Part shown: one piece after another, positions 7,218 through 13,100 of the stretch
Numbering within the stretch: position 1 is the stretch's first letter
Layout of the letters: each line of letters begins with the position of its first letter
NCBI GenBank assembly: GCA_927910885.1
Contig: CAKMOD010000068.1
Span: forward strand, 1 to 16,922
Direction: 5' to 3'
Length of the DNA stretch: 16,922 nt
Source: an uncultured Prevotella sp.
GTDB taxonomy: Bacteria > Bacteroidota > Bacteroidia > Bacteroidales > Bacteroidaceae
Notes under the pieces: generated by a model
What the model saw: only the letters and a program-made list of their open reading frames with translations
What the model was told of the DNA's origin: nothing
Databases searched by the model: none
Made by a program: the position numbers and the translations under genes

Positions 7218-8423
7218 TTAATACATACTTGGAATTGTAGGATATTTAGTCCTAATATAGGCATTTGCAATAGCAACTCCAATAGGAGTTATAGTAAAAT
7301 ACATAGGCAGTTGATTCCACCATATACGCGCATTTCGGAGATTTTCAAATTTATCCCATTCTTTGATAAAATTTGTTTTTAATGAATCAATATTACTTCC
7401 ATCCTTGTACGTTATTTCCGAAAGATGTTTAAATGCAAGAAATTGTTCTCGATTTAGAGGAATATCTAACTCTTGTGCTCCAAGGTTTACTTTAATACTA
7501 ATACTATTTCCCTCAGTAAAAGCTTCAGGTGGATACGTGCATATAAGGAACCCTTCTCTTAAAGGATGTTCCTTAAATAAGGGTGCAACGATTCTCGAAA
7601 TTTTTCTATTATCTTCTATTTTTTCATTATAATCTGCTATAATTTCCTCGGGATCATTTAAACCGGCAGTATCCAGTTCTAATAGAATTTCATTATACTC
7701 TTTTGAATTTCTTTCAATTCCAATAGGCAAATACTTTGCTAAAATATTAGGCAAGAATTCTTCCATTTTCTTAAATGGTTGTATTCCTGATGAGCCTATT
7801 CGAACTGCAGAGAGTACATCTGAATTTTCTATCCACTGTTCACCAACAGGTAATTCAACATCATTAAGAATGCTTTTATATAAATTATCAAGAACTCTTA
7901 ATCCTTGATGTACATCATGCGTTTCTGGCGCATAGGCGCTTATTGCATAGAAAATCGAGAGCCCAATTAAACTGGATTCTGGAATTTGGTCTATAATCTC
8001 AATTGCTTTTGCTATCCCTAATGTTCTTTCTCTATTACCATTTTGTTCTGCCCTATGAACGATTAATTCAGAAAGCATATCTAAATCTCTTTCTTCTCCA
8101 CTCGCTGCCGCTGATACTTGCGCTTTTCTTAAAACAAATTGAAAAGCAGGATCACCAAATATCTTTAAGGTTTCATCATGCTGTTTCATCTTTGGTATTA
8201 GTTTATCCTCTAATGCTATTACACGTTCTTGGGCAATACCTTGGGCTTCTTGAGTCCAATTAGCTTTTGCAATGGCATATTCTTCCTTACAAATATTGCG
8301 GGCACGTTCTTCATCAATCCCAATAATATTTGTAGTGGTGGTATTATAATAATTGTTTACAGTCCCAGCTTGTACTTGCGTAGAATTATCACCAGCAGTT
8401 TGCTCACTTTTGTTTATCTCCAT
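7218..8423 (-). CDS. LPO_1073/Vpar_1526-type protein with N-terminal GDNSTQ motif
   Basis: A 401-residue soluble protein without known enzyme motifs. Residues 10-26 hold the motif AGDNSTQVQAGTVNNYY; a helical region follows (about 36-120, AKANWTQEAQGIAQERVIAL), then a helical body with ASGEERDLDMLSELIVHRAE and the C-terminal TPIGVAIANAYI. This layout (N-terminal GDNST.Q segment, helical middle, PIGVAIA end) matches what I recall as the LPO_1073/Vpar_1526 family, whose function is not established. Its start overlaps the end of the 65-aa membrane protein by 20 nt, so the two are translationally coupled. That neighbour carries the same 17-residue motif at its C terminus. Asn/Gln/Gly-rich motifs shared by neighbouring proteins resemble bacterial amyloid signalling motifs; that link is inference. 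No frameshift is seen here. Confidence 0.75.
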   Translation of the reverse strand: MEINKSEQTAGDNSTQVQAGTVNNYYNTTTTNIIGIDEERARNICKEEYAIAKANWTQEAQGIAQERVIALEDKLIPKMKQHDETLKIFGDPAFQFVLRKAQVSAAASGEERDLDMLSELIVHRAEQNGNRERTLGIAKAIEIIDQIPESSLIGLSIFYAISAYAPETHDVHQGLRVLDNLYKSILNDVELPVGEQWIENSDVLSAVRIGSSGIQPFKKMEEFLPNILAKYLPIGIERNSKEYNEILLELDTAGLNDPEEIIADYNEKIEDNRKISRIVAPLFKEHPLREGFLICTYPPEAFTEGNSISIKVNLGAQELDIPLNREQFLAFKHLSEITYKDGSNIDSLKTNFIKEWDKFENLRNARIWWNQLPMYFTITPIGVAIANAYIRTKYPTIPSMY

Positions 8424-8601
8424 AGTAATTATTTATAATTCCTGTTTGACTTTGGGTAGCATTATCACCTGCATTTTGGTTCAAATTAGTCCTTTGGTGA
8501 ATACCTATTTTATAACCGATAGTTCCCCCTAAAATTAGTCCTAATATTGTACTTATAATGGTAGTTCCTATGCCATCAAAAATCCATTGGTAATTTTCCA
8601 T
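8404..8601 (-). CDS. Small single-pass membrane protein with C-terminal GDNATQ motif
   Basis: A 65-residue protein: short N terminus, one Gly-rich hydrophobic segment (about 10-32, ISTILGLILGGTIGYKIG) and a polar tail. The tail holds AGDNATQSQTGIINNYY (44-60), matching the N-terminal motif of the next gene at 12 of 17 positions. The membrane segment with GG/GxxxG-like spacing suggests oligomerisation, with the motif facing one side of the membrane. Its stop overlaps the next gene's start by 20 nt. It begins 35 nt after the fic remnant and no promoter box is visible in between, so expression probably comes from further upstream. I know no named family for it. Reality as a gene is supported by the overlap and the conserved motif. 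Confidence 0.72.
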   Translation of the reverse strand: MENYQWIFDGIGTTIISTILGLILGGTIGYKIGIHQRTNLNQNAGDNATQSQTGIINNYYGDKQK

Positions 8602-8636
8602 ATAACATTATACTTATTGATTTGATCTTCGTTAAT

Positions 8637-9044
8637 TTATTCTTGCTCATAATAATACGAATAGTCGATGCCTTTCATAAACATCTCTCTATCATCAATC
8701 TTTGTAGTAAGCGCAGACTTTACTAAAGCCCTTATATGCGCACTATCTGATACGCTCTCACGCATAGCAGCCAGATATTCGTTCTTATCTATCTGACTCC
8801 AATCTACACACCGTTTGAGAGAACGCTTCAGCATGAGGTCGAGCCAAATGCGAGTGCTGCGACCATTACCTTCCATAAAAGGATGGGCAACGTTGCATAA
8901 ATTCGGCTGCACACGACCATTTGTGAACGAGTTCACATGGTGCTCATTGGCACGAATTTTCATTTCAACATATTTGTCCATAATCTCATCAAAGGTGGTT
9001 TCTCCTTGACAAACTTTATAAGTGCTACTTCTTCCAAAGTGCAA
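8637..9044 (-). pseudogene. fic: Fic-family AMP-transferase, 5'-truncated, with an in-frame 66-bp insertion
   Basis: The C-terminal two thirds of a class III Fic protein. Fic enzymes transfer AMP from ATP to target proteins through HxFx(D/E)GNGR; here the motif is HPFMEGNGRSTR (54-65 counting from 9044). The end GIDYSYYYEQE keeps the S and E of the inhibitory helix (S/T)xxxE(G/N), with Q in the last place. TFDEIMDKYVEMK is intact, but the normal run YVEMxxAHPF is split by 22 extra residues (30-51), encoded by 8892-8957, which can fold as a hairpin. The N-terminal third of the family is absent: upstream the frame stops and a dinD fragment begins. The TTG at 9044 is only the first possible start in this frame. 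Loss of the N terminus and the insertion before the catalytic His make activity unlikely. Family call is strong. Confidence 0.85.
8892..8957. repeat. 66-bp hairpin insertion in the fic reading frame
   Basis: Compared with the usual YVEM-x2-AHPF spacing of Fic proteins, 66 bp are extra and in frame. The core 8916-8941 is an inverted repeat: ACCAT-tt-GTGAAC-ga-GTTCAC-ATGGT. No target duplication is obvious and no second copy is seen in the window. It may be a small hairpin element. Confidence 0.5.
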
Positions 9045-9129
9045 TCCAAAGTGTCATTATAGCTCTTTAGAACTTCCAGACTGGCACTTTGAACCAAATG
9101 TTTTGGTGCTTCTATATGTAGAAGTCTGT

Positions 9130-9439
9130 TCTTTACGTGGGTCACCATTTTGTGCAATTAAGTAGCAGGCATAGCGAGTTAAAAGAATATCATCAATCTC
9201 TCTTTCTGATCCTGAGCCAAGATTAACCATTTTCCTGACGTCAGGAAATGGTCAGAAACCAAACTCCTTGCATTTTCACAGGCAATTTTGGCTTTATCTA
9301 TTACTTTCGAGAAGTTCTCCCATTTAGAATAACCCAACAGCAGCTGAAGTTCGCGTGCACTCCAACATTCAATCCCCTCGACCTCTACAGCCACAGCTTC
9401 AAAGCCATTGTATAATTCTTGAATTACTTCTTTTTTCAT
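9130..9439 (-). pseudogene. DinD-like N-terminal fragment, frameshifted and 3'-truncated
   Basis: The frame from 9439 reads MKKEVIQELYNGFEAV, ECWSARELQLLLGYSKW, DHFLTSGK, closely paralogous to the DinD protein at 5917. After GK the frame shifts at an AAAA run (about 9228-9231); one added A gives MVNLGSGSEREIDDILLTRY and ACYLIAQNGDPRK. DinD similarity then ends near 9130 and unrelated sequence leads into the fic fragment. So the gene lost its 3' half, probably in the same deletion that removed the 5' part of fic. The sequence differs enough from the first dinD (about half of residues) that it is an old paralogue, not a recent copy. A TATATTTG promoter box lies about 190 nt upstream. Confidence 0.82.
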
Positions 9440-9623
9440 CTTATCAGTTTTGTAGCTTTTATCTTATTCATAGCAGCAAGACTTAGAACACTTTGTAGCT
9501 TAGATATTAAATATCTCACACTTTATCGCCATTTACGAACAAGAAAATATATAGTGTCCTTCCTTACGCTCTTTCATAGATGAGTTTTTAGTTACACTTC
9601 CCATTAACATGGGTAACACCTTG

Positions 9624-9631
9624 CAAATATA
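9624..9631 (-). promoter_or_regulatory. -7 box TATATTTG reading toward the dinD/fic remnants
   Basis: Matches TAnnTTTG on the minus strand, about 190 nt before the dinD fragment. A palindrome (CCCAT-TAAC-ATGGG, inside GTTAC/GTAAC) follows just downstream and could be an operator. It may still drive the 8404-8601 and 7218-8423 genes through the remnants. No good -33 element is seen. Confidence 0.4.
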
Positions 9632-9724
9632 ATATAAAATATTTATATAAAGAATAAACAGCAAAGGTTTTTACAAAAAACTTTTCGTGCTGAACATCAA
9701 TAAAGCTAACATAGTTTTATTTTT

Positions 9725-9811
9725 AGTTGCTGTCACTTTTAACACTTCACGCAAACAACAGATTATAAACGACTTATAACACATTAAAGTGTGACAGTAG
9801 TGACAGCAACT
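9725..9811. repeat. Left flanking box with 13-bp arms (AGTTGCTGTCACT/AGTGACAGCAACT)
   Basis: A perfect 13-bp inverted repeat (9725-9737 and 9799-9811) enclosing 61 nt that include ACGACTTATAACAC. A box of nearly equal size with the same arm core and the same inner string, in the same direction, lies at 12386-12470. Together they bracket the vapE-repeat-DUF6078 unit. It could be a boundary, an operator pair or a replication site. Confidence 0.7.
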
Positions 9812-9834
9812 TTGAAAGTTTATTCGGATAACAA

Positions 9835-11079
9835 CTAACGATTTAAGATGGGAGAGGCAGACTGGCCAAGGCTACTACGTACTGCCACCAAATACTCTGT
9901 GCCATGCGAAGAATGTTTGCTATGGAGGTTCGGGATGTTGGCAAGGACACGACCAAAATGCGAAAGGCTTGTCAGGTTCAGTTGACTGCCATACCGCTGA
10001 CGAAGTAGGCTGAAGATAGAGGCGGCAGTCATGTATGCACCCTTGGTCAAGTCCTTTGGAATAGAGAAACAATCCAAAAAGAGGGCTTCGGCAGGAGTGC
10101 GCTGCTGATAATGCTGATTATTCTCCATAATTGCTTGGGTGTCAGCCTCATCAAACCAATATCGTCTACCGCTATCTAATTCAGCAACAGCCTGCGCATA
10201 AAGCTGCTCATAGTCTATGTGCTCGGGCAAGCGGATAGGACCAGTCAGCGTGACTGCTATAAAACGACGGCAACCACTGGGATCGCTAAAGACATCCGAG
10301 ATATTCGCTGTGGCAATGAAAGAGGCTACACGTGGCAACGTGACTTGCTGTTGACGATAAGGCTGACGAAGTTTGATACTTGCGAGCTGCATGACATTCT
10401 TCAAAAAACCGTCTTGCGTCTTTGCCGACAAGGCATTGAACTCATCAATATTGATAAGCAGCGACTGTGTCATTACCCGCAGCGTATTCTGCTTCTCACT
10501 GATGACAAGGTTGTCATTATATCCCCACTGCAACGCATCGGGCAGCAAACGTTTACAGAAGGTAGACTTCCGATAGCCCTGTCGGGAGATAAGCAGCGGT
10601 GCCACACTATTACCATGCGAGACGTCCAGCCCCATCCATTGTGCCACCATCGCCAGAAACCACGTGTGGAACCAGTCTGCCCACCGTGCATTCTCATTAG
10701 GTACACAGTCTGCCAAAGCCTTAATATGGTCCTTTCCGTCCCATCGTCCACGCAGACTATTGAGGAAGTCGTCCACAGGATTAAAAGCCTTGACAAACCC
10801 CGACTCCGTATATCGTCGGATATCTTTATCCCACGCATCAATCCCATCAAGCCGTGCTTTGATGGCGATAGTGTTGCGCATCCGTTCATCCGCAGGCACA
10901 AAAGGTTCATCACTCCCTGCCTTTCGGATTTCCGTACACCCCAAGGCGGTGTTATATCTCATTTCATACTTCCGCTCAAGATAGTTGAGCAGACGACGAG
11001 TAATATCATTTTTAAGTCTATCCGACTGTCGGTTACGCTGATTTTCAGCTTTAATATTCTTAAGATTCTTGTATTGCAT
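9835..11079 (-). CDS. VapE/VirE-type helicase-like ATPase (PF05272-like)
   Basis: A 414-residue protein of the virulence-associated E family, P-loop proteins related to phage and plasmid replicative helicases. Visible features: FNPVDDFLNSLRGRWDGKDH (99-118), typical of the family; a Walker A-like loop SRQGYRKST (165-173), in which the residue before the Lys is Arg, not Gly; Walker B LLINIDEF (207-214); and TANISDVFSDPSGCRRF (257-273) with a candidate Arg finger. It matches the helicase half only; no primase or VirE_N domain precedes it, though Bacteroidota relatives often have one. The C terminus carries a winged-helix-like stretch (FSLLRQRYG...LSHFGRVL). The closest gene upstream on this strand is DUF6078, 730 nt away across tandem repeats. 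Such genes mark integrated phages, plasmids or satellites; no integrase, relaxase or capsid gene is visible. Confidence 0.82.
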   Translation of the reverse strand: MQYKNLKNIKAENQRNRQSDRLKNDITRRLLNYLERKYEMRYNTALGCTEIRKAGSDEPFVPADERMRNTIAIKARLDGIDAWDKDIRRYTESGFVKAFNPVDDFLNSLRGRWDGKDHIKALADCVPNENARWADWFHTWFLAMVAQWMGLDVSHGNSVAPLLISRQGYRKSTFCKRLLPDALQWGYNDNLVISEKQNTLRVMTQSLLINIDEFNALSAKTQDGFLKNVMQLASIKLRQPYRQQQVTLPRVASFIATANISDVFSDPSGCRRFIAVTLTGPIRLPEHIDYEQLYAQAVAELDSGRRYWFDEADTQAIMENNQHYQQRTPAEALFLDCFSIPKDLTKGAYMTAASIFSLLRQRYGSQLNLTSLSHFGRVLANIPNLHSKHSSHGTEYLVAVRSSLGQSASPILNR

Positions 11080-11174
11080 ATCGTAGAAGTTTTAAAGTTG
11101 ACGAGTTAACGAGTTAACAAGTTGCTTGTGAAGAAGGAGAAAGAGTGAAAAGGCTAAGCTGCAGTTCTTTCTCA

Positions 11175-11554
11175 CACGGAGGAACGGAGGACAGGACCAG
11201 TACAGAGAAACCTAAAGGTTTAAAGAGTAAACAGAGACGTAAAAAAACATATATCTTTTTCATCTGACCTTATGTCATTATGGCTGCTGTATTGGTTCAC
11301 ACAGAGAACACGGAGAAACGGAGGACAGAACAAGCACTGAGAAACCTAAAGGTTTAAGGAGTTAACAGAGACATAGAAAACTCATATCTTTTCTCATCTG
11401 ACCTTATGTCATTATGGCTGCTGTATTGGTTCACACAGAGAACACGGAGAAACGGAGGACAGGACCAGTACAGAAAAGCCTAAAGGTTTAAGGAGTAAAC
11501 AGAGACGTAGAAAAACATATATCTTTTTCATCTGACCTTATATCATTATGGCTG
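11175..11554. repeat. 134-bp tandem repeat, about 2.8 copies
   Basis: CGGAGGACAG begins at 11185, 11319 and 11453, exactly 134 bp apart. Each unit continues with the palindrome AAACCTAAAGGTTT (AAGCCT in the third), then ACAGAGAC, an A-rich stretch, CATCTGACCTTAT and ATTATGGCTG. The third copy stops after 102 bp at 11554. Copies 1 and 3 share variants (GACCAGTACAG, ACATATATC) that copy 2 lacks. Copies are long and lack spacers, so this is not CRISPR. It lies between vapE and DUF6078. Confidence 0.88.
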
Positions 11555-11615
11555 TCATTAAGTCTACCACAGAATAAGTTAAACTGTTACTATGTCTTTT
11601 ATTATTCTGTCCGCC

Positions 11616-11669
11616 AGCACCACACGTGCGGAGCATCAACACATGATGTGCGGAGCGTTAGCACCACAG
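11616..11669. repeat. Short array with 22-bp period (ACACGTGCGGAGC type)
   Basis: Two units, 11616-11637 and 11638-11659, share (A/G)TGCGGAGC(A/G)T at the same phase and a third begins at 11660 (AGCACCACAG). It is compositionally different from the array at 1165-1247 but has the same 22-bp period. Confidence 0.5.
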
Positions 11670-11807
11670 AAACAAGACCTCTATAACAGTTTACTTACTC
11701 AATTCCGTAATGCAAAAGTTACCCTCTCTTTCTCTTACAAAACGTGCTAATGTCTTAACTCCTATCACTCCCTTTCACTCCTTAACTCCTTCCCGAAAGC
11801 ACTACTA

Positions 11808-12230
11808 TTATTTCCAGCACGTCTGGTAGTTATCATAAACACGTGGGGCGGCATAGCCATAACGCTGGAAGAGTTCGTCAACCCATTTCTGTTCACCCTC
11901 ACTCAGTTTATTAATTCCTCGATGATAACGATAATAAACAAAGCGACTTCCGAAATGACTCTCCATAGTACTACGCAGAGAACGGTAGTCACTGTGCTTC
12001 ACATCATCGAAAAGGTGCGAGAATCCCCACGCCAATCGTTCTGTCTTCATAGCGTGAAACACCTTACAGCTATTGCCAGAACGCGCAGAAGGAAGAACCG
12101 TCAAAGTCGAGTGTTGACCGATAGGAAGTGCCTTACCAGCATAATAACGTAAGCACTGCTCTTTGAGAATACAATCGTGCATAAAGCACACTGCCCAGTC
12201 TTTGGGCATGTTAGAAAAATCTGTACACAT
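11808..12230 (-). CDS. DUF6078-type Cys-rich small protein
   Basis: A 140-residue soluble protein. Near the N terminus it has C15-x4-C20-x5-C26 followed by LRYYA (WAVCFMHDCILKEQCLRYYA), a possible metal-binding module. Later comes a conserved-looking part FSHLFDDVKHSDYRSLRSTM, and FGSRFVYYRYHRGINKLSEG, GEQKWVDELFQRYGY near the end. I associate this arrangement with DUF6078, a Bacteroidota family often found with mobile elements; no function is known to me. The start is the ATG at 12230, about 100 nt downstream of a good TATCTTTG box. It precedes the tandem repeats and vapE on the same strand. A 46-aa gene at 12528-12668 carries the same Cys spacing. Confidence 0.65.
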   Translation of the reverse strand: MCTDFSNMPKDWAVCFMHDCILKEQCLRYYAGKALPIGQHSTLTVLPSARSGNSCKVFHAMKTERLAWGFSHLFDDVKHSDYRSLRSTMESHFGSRFVYYRYHRGINKLSEGEQKWVDELFQRYGYAAPRVYDNYQTCWK

Positions 12231-12330
12231 AAATAGAATGATTTAAGAAAAATAAATTCAAAAAGGAAGATGCGGTTAGTTTGTAGGAAATCACGCTTAG
12301 CGTGTCGTTGATCTTCCTTATTTCTGCCTG

Positions 12331-12338
12331 CAAAGATA
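12331..12338 (-). promoter_or_regulatory. -7 box TATCTTTG upstream of the DUF6078 gene
   Basis: Matches TAnnTTTG. A TTGAC lies 22 nt further upstream (12359-12363), slightly farther than usual. The leader to the ATG would be about 95 nt. The TTGCTGTCA box at 12386-12470 lies just upstream, where an operator would act. Confidence 0.55.
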
Positions 12339-12385
12339 CAACACAGAGATACCCCTTTGTCAAGTTTTTCACGGATTATTTTTAT

Positions 12386-12470
12386 TTTGCTGTCACTCCT
12401 ATCATCCACTCACGACTTATAACACTTTATAAATCAACAAAATACCGCAAATGTTAAAAATGACAGCAAA
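12386..12470. repeat. Right flanking box with TTTGCTGTCA/TGACAGCAAA arms
   Basis: A 10-bp perfect inverted repeat (12386-12395, 12461-12470) around 65 nt that contain ACGACTTATAACAC. It is related to the box at 9725-9811 in arm core, inner string, size and direction, though the inner string sits about 18 nt closer to the left arm. It lies upstream of the DUF6078 promoter. Confidence 0.68.
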
Positions 12471-12527
12471 TAGTTTTCAAACTTAGTGTAATAGATAAAG
12501 CATTTATAGAAATTTCAGCATAAGAAT

Positions 12528-12668
12528 TCAAAACATATAATATTCCTTCGTGCTCATTTCGAGCAACATGTAGGCTGTATGGCACAAACACTGGCTGGCT
12601 TTCTCGCAGTGAGTGCCAACACAGTGTTCGTAATCGTAGGATAATTGGTTGTATTGTTCAATGGTCAT
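12528..12668 (-). CDS. 46-aa Cys-motif protein resembling the DUF6078 N terminus
   Basis: A small frame opening with MTIEQYNQLSYDYEH at 12668 and overlapping the end of the previous gene by 11 nt. It has C16-x4-C21-x5-C27-L followed by Ala four residues later, exactly the spacing of the DUF6078 protein (C15, C20, C26, L27, A31). It ends MSTKEYYMF at a TGA. Conserved Cys spacing plus overlap with an upstream gene argue for a real gene. It could instead be a truncated DUF6078 paralogue that kept its Cys module. No homologue can be checked here. The same DNA could form hairpins (TGCTC/GAGCA, AACACTG/CAGTGTT), but the coding reading explains it better. Confidence 0.5.
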   Translation of the reverse strand: MTIEQYNQLSYDYEHCVGTHCEKASQCLCHTAYMLLEMSTKEYYMF

Positions 12669-13083
12669 AGATTCGTATTATTATGGTTTGCTGTTTCGCA
12701 TCCCCTTGGTTTAAACTACTATTATCGGTTTTTTGATTCGCATTCCCTTGGTTCAAATTCAAACTCTGTTTATAATTCCAAAAGAAATGAGAATCTTTCC
12801 TCTTATTATCAGTATTTTTTTTATTTTTAATGAAAGACCATTTTATAAGATCTATGGTCTTATTCCAACAACATCCAATAATCTTTAATATCCAGTCAGG
12901 TACCTTTCTCCACCTCTCTTCAATATGATCTCCTCTTTTTGCTACCTTAACAACAAAACCCTTACAGCATATAATGATAGCAAATGACAACATAATTACA
13001 ATTCCACCTACGACCACCTTATACCAACAAGAATATGCAATATTCTCTAACAATTTAGATAGTCCCATTTCTTTACATAACAT
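12658..13083 (-). CDS. Membrane protein with repeated C-terminal LNQG(N/D)A(N/K)Q motif
   Basis: A 141-residue protein. One strong membrane segment lies at about 23-46 (VVVGGIVIMLSFAIIIC), followed by a Cys/Trp-containing basic region (61-90) and a polar tail. The tail repeats LNQGNANQ (110-117) and LNQGDAKQ (124-131) and ends QQTIIIRIYDH. This resembles the GDNATQSQTGIINNYY tail of the small membrane protein at 8404-8601: a membrane anchor with a short Asn/Gln/Gly motif. It starts 17 nt after the RipA-like gene on the same strand, so they are likely one operon. No named family is recognised. Confidence 0.68.
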   Translation of the reverse strand: MLCKEMGLSKLLENIAYSCWYKVVVGGIVIMLSFAIIICCKGFVVKVAKRGDHIEERWRKVPDWILKIIGCCWNKTIDLIKWSFIKNKKNTDNKRKDSHFFWNYKQSLNLNQGNANQKTDNSSLNQGDAKQQTIIIRIYDH

Positions 13084-13100
13084 TATCAGCCAAGTAAATG

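Larger units (their letters stand above)
9440..9834. other. Intergenic region with promoter box and inverted-repeat box
   Basis: Nearly 400 bases without a gene. It contains a palindrome near 9591-9615 (GTTAC...CCCAT-TAAC-ATGGG...GTAAC), the minus-strand box at 9624-9631 and the TTGCTGTCA box at 9725-9811. The remainder is AT-rich and shows nothing I can name. Confidence 0.5.
11080..11807. other. 730-bp repeat-rich region without genes
   Basis: Holds short GAGTTAAC tandem repeats at 11101-11119, the 134-bp array (11175-11554), an 8-bp inverted repeat ACAGAATA/TATTCTGT (11569-11576, 11603-11610), the 22-bp-periodic array (11616-11669) and a C/T-rich stretch (11735-11805) with repeated ACTCC. 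No protein signature is seen on either strand and no promoter box for vapE is evident. Confidence 0.6.

Noticed and set aside
7218..8601. Classical toxin-antitoxin pair
   Set aside because: The order small gene then large gene with overlap is suggestive, but neither protein matches a known toxin or antitoxin fold, and the small one is a membrane protein without a DNA-binding domain.
8960..9157. Separate 65-aa gene upstream of fic
   Set aside because: Its C-terminal part (KPPLMRLWTNM) is an out-of-frame reading of the Fic TFDEIMDK sequence; the rest shows no family signature.
10219..11109. Plus-strand gene of 296 codons
   Set aside because: It is antisense to vapE, whose family motifs are clear; the protein is Cys/His/Ile-rich without recognisable motifs, a typical shadow.
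11175..11554. CRISPR array
   Set aside because: The units are 134 bp, adjoin without spacers and vary internally; no cas gene is present.
12548..12650. Structured non-coding RNA at the end of the small-gene operon
   Set aside because: The stems are explained as well by the 46-aa coding frame with DUF6078-like Cys spacing; kept only as an alternative there.
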